From Collinsella sp. WCA1-178-WT-3 (M1) (GTDB lineage Bacteria; Actinomycetota; Coriobacteriia; Coriobacteriales; Coriobacteriaceae), in NCBI RefSeq assembly GCF_009696325.1, contig NZ_VUME01000008.1, positions 19,560-83,559 of the forward strand: 64,000 bases of DNA. The letters run 5' to 3'. How positions within the stretch are numbered: the first letter of the stretch is position 1; the number at the start of each line of letters is the position of its first letter. Both the position numbers and the translations under genes were made by a program. The notes beneath the pieces are model-generated. The model had not been told where the DNA came from, made no database searches, and was given only the letters and a program-made list of their open reading frames with translations. Of this stretch, positions 59,293 through 64,000 are shown piece after piece.

Positions 59293-59964
59293 ATGGGTTC
59301 CATCAAAATCGCTCCGTCCGTCCTTTCGGCTGACATGGCCAACCTCAAGGGCGAGCTCGACAAGATCGCCGGTGCCGACTATGTGCACTTCGACGTCATG
59401 GACGGTCACTTTACCGGCAACCTCACCTTTGGAGTCGATATCCTCAAGGCCGTCAAGCGCTCCACCAAGGTGCCGGTCGACGCGCACCTGATGGTGTCGA
59501 ACCCCGACGAGACCGTCGATTGGTATGCCGACGCCGGCGCCGATATGATCACCGTGCACTACGAGGCCTCCACGCACCTGCACCGCACGCTCACGCACCT
59601 ACAGCAACGCGGCGTCAAGGCCGGCGTGGTGCTCAACCCCGCCACCCCCGTCTGCGTGCTCGAGAGCATCATCGAGGTCGTCGACATGGTGCTGCTCATG
59701 AGCGTGAACCCCGGCTTTGGCGGCCAGAGCTTTATCCCGGGCACGCTGCATAAGCTCCACGAGCTCAAGGCCATGTGCGAGCGCCACGGTGTGTCGCCCA
59801 TGATCGAGGTCGACGGCGGCATCTCTTCCAAAAACATCGCCGAGGTCGTCAAGGCCGGTGCCAACGTACTCGTAGCCGGCTCCGCCGTATTTAAGTCCGA
59901 AGATCCCGCCGCCGAGGTTGCGCTGCTGCAGAAGCTGGGCAACGAGGCCGCACAGGAGGCATAA
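59293..59964 (+). CDS. rpe: ribulose-phosphate 3-epimerase
   Basis: Pentose-phosphate pathway enzyme. 223 residues, TIM barrel. IAPSVLSADMANLKGELDKI, VHFDVMDGHFTGNLTFGVDI (metal His and Asp), DAHLMVSNPD, SVNPGFGGQSFIPGTLHKL and IEVDGGISSKN. 18 bp after gpsA, 6 bp before the cysteine desulfurase. Confidence 0.96.
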   Translation: MGSIKIAPSVLSADMANLKGELDKIAGADYVHFDVMDGHFTGNLTFGVDILKAVKRSTKVPVDAHLMVSNPDETVDWYADAGADMITVHYEASTHLHRTLTHLQQRGVKAGVVLNPATPVCVLESIIEVVDMVLLMSVNPGFGGQSFIPGTLHKLHELKAMCERHGVSPMIEVDGGISSKNIAEVVKAGANVLVAGSAVFKSEDPAAEVALLQKLGNEAAQEA

Positions 59965-59970
59965 ACCCTT

Positions 59971-61149
59971 ATGACCGCAGGTCAAAACCGCATACCCGTG
60001 AATCTTGACTATGCCGCCTCGACGCCCATGCGCGCCGAGGCGCTCCTTGCGCAGCGCGAGTACGACGAAAGCGAGCTTGCCGGCGTCAACCCCAACTCGC
60101 TGCACTCGCTCGGCCGCAAGGCTGCCGCACGTCTGGAGGTTGCACGCCGCGAGATCGCCCGCAGCTTTGGCACACGCGTTCGCCCGTCCGAGATTGTTCT
60201 AACCAACGGCGGCACCGAGGCCAACCAGCTGGCGCTCCTCGGACTTGCCGAGGGTGCTCGTCAGCGCGATCGTAAGCGCGAGCGCGTGATCGTGTCTGCG
60301 ATCGAGCACGATTCGATCCTGGACAACCTATCGCTGCTGCGAGCCGCGGGCTTTACCGTCGACTTGGTGCAGCCCTGCCGTGCGGGCTACATCGAGCCTG
60401 CCAAGCTGAGCGACTTGTTGGGCGACGACGTCGCGCTCGTGAGCATCATGGCCGCCAACAACGAGACCGGTGTGGTACAGCCTACGCGCGAGCTTGCCGC
60501 GGCTGCGCACACCGCGGGTGCCCTGTTCCACACCGATGCCATCCAGGGCTATCTGCATATTCCGCTCGATGTGACCGAGCTGGGCGTCGATGCTATGACC
60601 GTTGCAGCACACAAGATTGGCGGCCCCGTAGCCTCCGGCGCGTTATACCTAAAAAACCGCACGCCGCTGCGCCCCCGCATCTTTGGCGGAGGACAGGAAG
60701 CCGGACGTCGTGCCGGCACGCAGGACCTGCGCACGCAGCTGGCCTTTGCCGCTGCCGCCTCGTCTCTGGCGCCCCATGTGGCTCAGGAGCGCGAGAAGCT
60801 GCAAGCCCTTTCCGACAAGCTCTACGCCACGCTCACGGCCCATCCGCGCATTCACGCCACCATGGGCGACTACACGCAGGCCGACCGTCTGCCCGGCATG
60901 GTATCGATCTATATTGACGGCATGGACTCCGAGGAGCTCATCATCAAGCTCGACGCCGCCGGTTTTGAGGTGTCGGCCGGATCGGCTTGCTCGAGCGGCA
61001 GCATGGACCCGAGCCACGTGCTCAGCGCCATGGGCATTGGTCGCGAGCAGGCGCTGGGCGCACTGCGCATCTCCTTCGATGACCGCGTGAATCCGAGCGA
61101 TCTGGACGACTTTGCCCAGACGCTGCTCACGATCGTAGGTGCCGCATGA
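59971..61149 (+). CDS. cysteine desulfurase (NifS/IscS family)
   Basis: Removes sulfur from cysteine as a persulfide for Fe-S clusters or tRNA thiolation. 392 residues. NLDYAASTPMRAEALLAQRE, LTNGGTEANQLALLGLA (PLP phosphate), HTDAIQGYLHIPLDV, AAHKIGGPVASGALYLK with the PLP Lys, and the flexible Cys loop SAGSACSSGSMDPSHVLSAM, a group-I type. Preceded by AGGAGGC inside the rpe end. It overlaps the Nif3-like gene by 4 bp. Confidence 0.93.
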   Translation: MTAGQNRIPVNLDYAASTPMRAEALLAQREYDESELAGVNPNSLHSLGRKAAARLEVARREIARSFGTRVRPSEIVLTNGGTEANQLALLGLAEGARQRDRKRERVIVSAIEHDSILDNLSLLRAAGFTVDLVQPCRAGYIEPAKLSDLLGDDVALVSIMAANNETGVVQPTRELAAAAHTAGALFHTDAIQGYLHIPLDVTELGVDAMTVAAHKIGGPVASGALYLKNRTPLRPRIFGGGQEAGRRAGTQDLRTQLAFAAAASSLAPHVAQEREKLQALSDKLYATLTAHPRIHATMGDYTQADRLPGMVSIYIDGMDSEELIIKLDAAGFEVSAGSACSSGSMDPSHVLSAMGIGREQALGALRISFDDRVNPSDLDDFAQTLLTIVGAA

Positions 61150-61955
61150 TCGTCGCCGAGCTCGAGCGCGCCCTGCTGGCACGCTATCCCAAGACGGACG
61201 CCGAGCCCTGGGACCACGTAGGCTTATCCGTTGGCGACCCCGACGACGAGATCCGCGGCGTTGCCTGCGCGCTTGACGCTACCAGGGACAACGCGCAGCG
61301 CGCCTTGGAAGCCGGAGCCAACGTGTTGCTCACGCATCATCCCGTCTACATCAAGGCGCCCGAATCGTTTTGCCCGCCCAGCGCAACGCGCCCCCAGTGC
61401 AGCGCGGCGCTCTACGAGGCGGCCCGCTGCGGGGTGAGCATTATCTCGCTCCACACCAACCTGGACCGCTCGCACGAGGCGCGTATCCGCCTAAGTAAGC
61501 TGTTGGATGCGGCGCCTGCAAGCTCGTTGGAGCACGTGGACGACCCCGAGGCCTGCGGCCTGGGCGCGCTTGCAACACTCAACGACCCGTGCACGCTGCG
61601 CGATCTTGCCGCCCGTGCTGCCACGGCCTTTGGCAGCGACCCACGCGTATGGGGCGATGCCGAGCGCCCGTGCCGCACCGTCGCCATTCTGGGCGGCTCC
61701 CTCGGCGACTTTGGCGAGCTTGCCATCGCCGCCGGTGCGGATGTCATCGTGACGGGCGAGGCGGGCTATCACGTGGCGCAAGACCTTGCCTTGCGCGGGC
61801 TGAGCGTGATCTTGCTCGGCCACGATCGCTCCGAGGAGCCGTTCGTGGATATCTTGATGAACTCTGCGGTTGACGCCGGGATCGACCCCCGTCATGCGAT
61901 TAAAATACTGAACCCTTGCCAATGGTGGACTGTGACAAAAGGAGAGAACTTATGA
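61146..61955 (+). CDS. Nif3-like dinuclear metal centre protein
   Basis: 269 residues, NIF3/DUF34 family (often named GTP cyclohydrolase I type 2-like). PWDHVGLSVGDPDDEIRGVA, VLLTHHPVYIKAPESF (metal His pair), SLHTNLDRSHEAR, and near the end VIVTGEAGYHVAQDLALRGL with LGHDRSEEPFVDIL supply the metal ligands. Function is not established. ATG overlaps the desulfurase stop; it overlaps the next ATG by 4 bp. Confidence 0.9.
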   Translation: MIVAELERALLARYPKTDAEPWDHVGLSVGDPDDEIRGVACALDATRDNAQRALEAGANVLLTHHPVYIKAPESFCPPSATRPQCSAALYEAARCGVSIISLHTNLDRSHEARIRLSKLLDAAPASSLEHVDDPEACGLGALATLNDPCTLRDLAARAATAFGSDPRVWGDAERPCRTVAILGGSLGDFGELAIAAGADVIVTGEAGYHVAQDLALRGLSVILLGHDRSEEPFVDILMNSAVDAGIDPRHAIKILNPCQWWTVTKGENL

Positions 61956-62671
61956 GCGCCGGCGCTACGCTACTCAAGCTGCAACAAATCGATTTGGAGC
62001 TCGCCCGCAACAAGAGCGAGCTTGCCAATATGCCGGAGCTCAAGGAGCTCGCCTCAAAGCGCAAAACCTATGTAAAGCTTAAGTCCGAAATGACCAAGCT
62101 CTATGCTCAGCGCAAGGACCTCGACATTGAGCTGGACGATCTCAACACCACCGAGATCCAGACCAACAACGCCATCGAGGCCGCCAAGAAACGCCACGTC
62201 GACGGCTCTGACTACCGCGAGGTCCAGGATCTGGAAAACGAGCTCGCCACCCTGGCCAAGCGCCTGGACAAGATTGAGCACACCCGCAAGGATGTCGTTG
62301 TCGCCCACAAGGAGGCGCTCGACCGTGAGGCTCGCGCGCAGGCCATCATCGCCAAATTCGAGGAGGGCGTGAAGGCCGACACCAAGGCTGCCCGTGCCAA
62401 GGCCGCCGACCTGCAGGCCCAGATTGATGCCGCCTCCAAGGAGCGCACCGCGCTCGCCGCCACGCTGCCCGCCGACGTCCTCACCGATTACGAGCGTTTG
62501 CTCAAGCAGTTCCGTGGCCTGGCCGTCGAGACCATTAAGGGCAACATCCCCACCGTCTGCCACACCGCGCTGCAGGCGTCGTCCATGAGCGACCTCAACC
62601 ACGACGGTAGTGAGATTACGCACTGCCCGTACTGCCACCGCCTGCTCGTGCTCCCCAACAAGGAAGCCTAG
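61952..62671 (+). CDS. coiled-coil protein with partial C-terminal zinc ribbon (CT398-like)
   Basis: 239 residues. Residues 5-165 are a long helical coiled coil (LQQIDLELARNKSELAN, VQDLENELATLAKRLDKIEH, then an Ala/Lys-rich helix). The end has a C4-ribbon-like region, but only HCPYCHRLLVLP shows a full CxxC; the first half is TVCHTALQ, one Cys short, so zinc binding may be weakened. The start ATG 61952 (GGAGAG upstream) overlaps the Nif3-like stop in ATGA. The CT398/FlgO-like family is found next to Nif3 genes in many bacteria; function unknown. Confidence 0.85.
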   Translation: MSAGATLLKLQQIDLELARNKSELANMPELKELASKRKTYVKLKSEMTKLYAQRKDLDIELDDLNTTEIQTNNAIEAAKKRHVDGSDYREVQDLENELATLAKRLDKIEHTRKDVVVAHKEALDREARAQAIIAKFEEGVKADTKAARAKAADLQAQIDAASKERTALAATLPADVLTDYERLLKQFRGLAVETIKGNIPTVCHTALQASSMSDLNHDGSEITHCPYCHRLLVLPNKEA

Positions 62672-62673
62672 CA

Positions 62674-63879
62674 ATGACGACGGCACCCGACCATTCAATG
62701 CAACTTGAGGGAAAAACGATCCTGCTGGGCATTACCGGCGGGATCGCCGCCTATAAGTCGTGCAATATCGTGCGCCTGCTGCAAAAGCGCGGCGCCCGCG
62801 TCAAGGTCGTTATGAGCGAGCATGCCACGGAGTTTGTGGGCCCGCTCACCTTTCGCGCGCTCACGGGCGAGCCGGTCGCTGTAGGTCTGTTCGACGACCC
62901 CTCCGACCCCATCCACCATATCTCGCTGGCGCAGGAGCCCGACTTGGTGGTCGTGGCGCCCGCGACGGCCAATATCATCGCCAAGATGGCCAACGGCATC
63001 GCCGATGACCTCATCTCCACCACGCTGCTTGCCACGCCGCGTCCTATCGTGGTCGCGCCGGCCATGAACAATGGCATGTGGAAGGCGCCGGCCACGCAGG
63101 CCAACATGACCACGCTGCGCGAGCGCGGTGTCCACGTTGTGGGTCCGGGTAGCGGCTACCTTGCCTGTGGCGATGTGGACACGGGACGCATGAGCGAGCC
63201 CGAGGACATCGTCGAGGCCGTCTGCAAGCTGCTCGACCCCGCTCCTCAGGACCTTGTGGGCAAGCGCATCGTGATCACCGCCGGCCCCACGCACGAGCCG
63301 ATCGACCCCGTGCGCTTCATTGGCAACCGGTCATCGGGCAAGATGGGCATCGCCCTGGCGGGGGAGGCCGCGCGCCGCGGTGCCGCCGTCACGCTCGTGC
63401 TGGGACCGACATCGCTCGACGTTCCCCGCAGTGTAGCGTGCGTGCGCGTGCAGACCGCCGCAGAGATGCTGCAGGCGGCGCTGAGCGCCTTTCAGACGGC
63501 CGACGCGGCCATTTGTGCCGCCGCCGTCGCCGACTACACGCCTGCGGCCCCGGCGGACCATAAACTCAAAAAGGCCAACGAGCGCCTGGATCGAATTGAG
63601 CTCGTCGAGACCGTTGACATCCTGGCCGAACTCTCACGCCAAAAGGGCGATCGCCGTGTAATCGGCTTTGCGGCCGAGACCGATAACGTCGTGGAGTACG
63701 CGCAGCGCAAACTCGTGCGCAAGGGTTGCGATGCCATTATCGCCAACGATGTCTCGCGCGCCGATTCGGGCTTTGGGACCGATACCAACAAGGCCTGGAT
63801 AGTGAGCACAGCGGGCACGCAAGAACTTCCCGTTCTAAAAAAACCCCAGCTCGCAGATACAATTTTAGACTTGGGTTGA
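62674..63879 (+). CDS. coaBC: bifunctional phosphopantothenoylcysteine decarboxylase/phosphopantothenate-cysteine ligase
   Basis: Two steps of coenzyme A synthesis. 401 residues. The N-terminal CoaC flavoprotein: ILLGITGGIAAYKSCNIVRL, PATANIIAKMANGIADDLIS, APAMNNGMW, and SGYLACGDVDTGRMSEPEDI (catalytic Cys). The C-terminal CoaB ligase: ITAGPTHEPIDPVRFIGNRS, SGKMGIALAGEA and AAAVADYTPA, with KLKK near residue 298 and NDVSRADSGFGTDTNK. Starts 2 bp after the zinc-ribbon gene; a terminator follows. Confidence 0.96.
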   Translation: MTTAPDHSMQLEGKTILLGITGGIAAYKSCNIVRLLQKRGARVKVVMSEHATEFVGPLTFRALTGEPVAVGLFDDPSDPIHHISLAQEPDLVVVAPATANIIAKMANGIADDLISTTLLATPRPIVVAPAMNNGMWKAPATQANMTTLRERGVHVVGPGSGYLACGDVDTGRMSEPEDIVEAVCKLLDPAPQDLVGKRIVITAGPTHEPIDPVRFIGNRSSGKMGIALAGEAARRGAAVTLVLGPTSLDVPRSVACVRVQTAAEMLQAALSAFQTADAAICAAAVADYTPAAPADHKLKKANERLDRIELVETVDILAELSRQKGDRRVIGFAAETDNVVEYAQRKLVRKGCDAIIANDVSRADSGFGTDTNKAWIVSTAGTQELPVLKKPQLADTILDLG

Positions 63880-63935
63880 TTTCCGATCTCAGCCGAACAC
63901 ATTGAGCTGATGGCTCGCTCCCGCAGTTAACCGAA

Positions 63936-63968
63936 CGCCCCCGCGGCCCCTCTCGGGCCCCGGGGGCG
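63936..63968 (+). terminator. hairpin after coaBC
   Basis: CGCCCCCGCGGCCC and GGGCCCCGGGGGCG pair (one mismatch) with a short loop, followed by CCATTTTCCC. It ends the 46.8-63.9 kb housekeeping run. A purine-rich AAGGAATGGTGGAGATG at the window end suggests that another gene begins at about 63998. Confidence 0.75.
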
Positions 63969-64000
63969 CCATTTTCCCAGTTGAAGGAATGGTGGAGATG

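Overview
The window reads as a chromosomal segment of a high-GC Gram-positive gut actinobacterium of the class Coriobacteriia, most like Collinsella. That placement is inference. It rests on the GC-rich core genes with strong C/G third-position preference, a paired GlgC/GlgD glycogen locus, a LoaP-type NusG paralogue ahead of an exopolysaccharide operon, and gene families typical of that group. No rRNA, CRISPR array or intact prophage is visible.

Layout. (1) 1-11.5 kb, minus strand: a glycogen locus transcribed glgB-glgP-glgC-glgD-glgA followed by a GH13 alpha-glucan hydrolase cut by the window edge. It covers ADP-glucose synthesis, chain elongation, branching and breakdown. GlgA and GlgB carry Lys/Ala/Thr-rich tails. 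A LacI-type operator-like motif occurs both in the divergent promoter region near 11.7 kb and upstream of the GH13 gene. (2) 11.8-13.5 kb, plus strand: a HAD phosphatase, a thiamine pyrophosphokinase, a tandem/inverted repeat structure and a tRNA-Ala. (3) 13.8-33.9 kb, plus strand: a long exopolysaccharide operon headed by a structured leader and loaP. It encodes a PglF-like dehydratase, an aminotransferase and a PglC-like initiating transferase. It also encodes two ATP-grasp proteins, a CapK-like ligase, a CapA-like protein, glycosyltransferases, the UDP-L-FucNAc pathway (capE, capF, capG), Wzy, Wzx, an acyltransferase and a UDP-sugar dehydrogenase, and ends at a strong hairpin. Base composition switches abruptly inside it: AT-rich serotype-type genes with GC-rich capF, capG and ugd.

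(4) 34-45.3 kb: an accessory region. It holds a secreted LPXTG-like surface protein, a two-gene AAA ATPase plus TOPRIM-like module that looks like an undescribed or poorly described defence system, a decayed IS256 transposase with an IS21 fragment inside it, a truncated SIR2-like gene, several toxin-antitoxin-like pairs (DUF4160 pair, nucleotidyltransferase plus RelB-like, Phd-like/RelE-ParE, Doc/Fic), a tRNA-Val, and a 385-aa protein with a nuclease-like C-terminus. (5) 45.3-46.8 kb: a ~0.55 kb segment present twice, each copy carrying a perfect or near-perfect 31-bp inverted repeat, a terminator, extremely GC-rich DNA and a tRNA-Ala(GGC). The first copy ends in a 10-codon stub of the ABC-F gene. 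A CAU-anticodon tRNA lies between the copies. (6) 46.8-64 kb, plus strand: densely packed housekeeping genes: ABC-F ATPase, M50 protease, scpA, scpB, rluB-type, cmk, plsC-type, ispH, a DUF512 radical-SAM protein, der, plsY, gpsA, rpe, cysteine desulfurase, Nif3-like, a coiled-coil zinc-ribbon protein and coaBC.

Functionally the segment joins storage-polysaccharide metabolism and a surface-polysaccharide factory to a conserved division/lipid/cofactor block, with the defence and mobile-element debris concentrated between the operon end and the duplicated tRNA segment. Functions are assigned from recognisable motifs only; no database search was possible.
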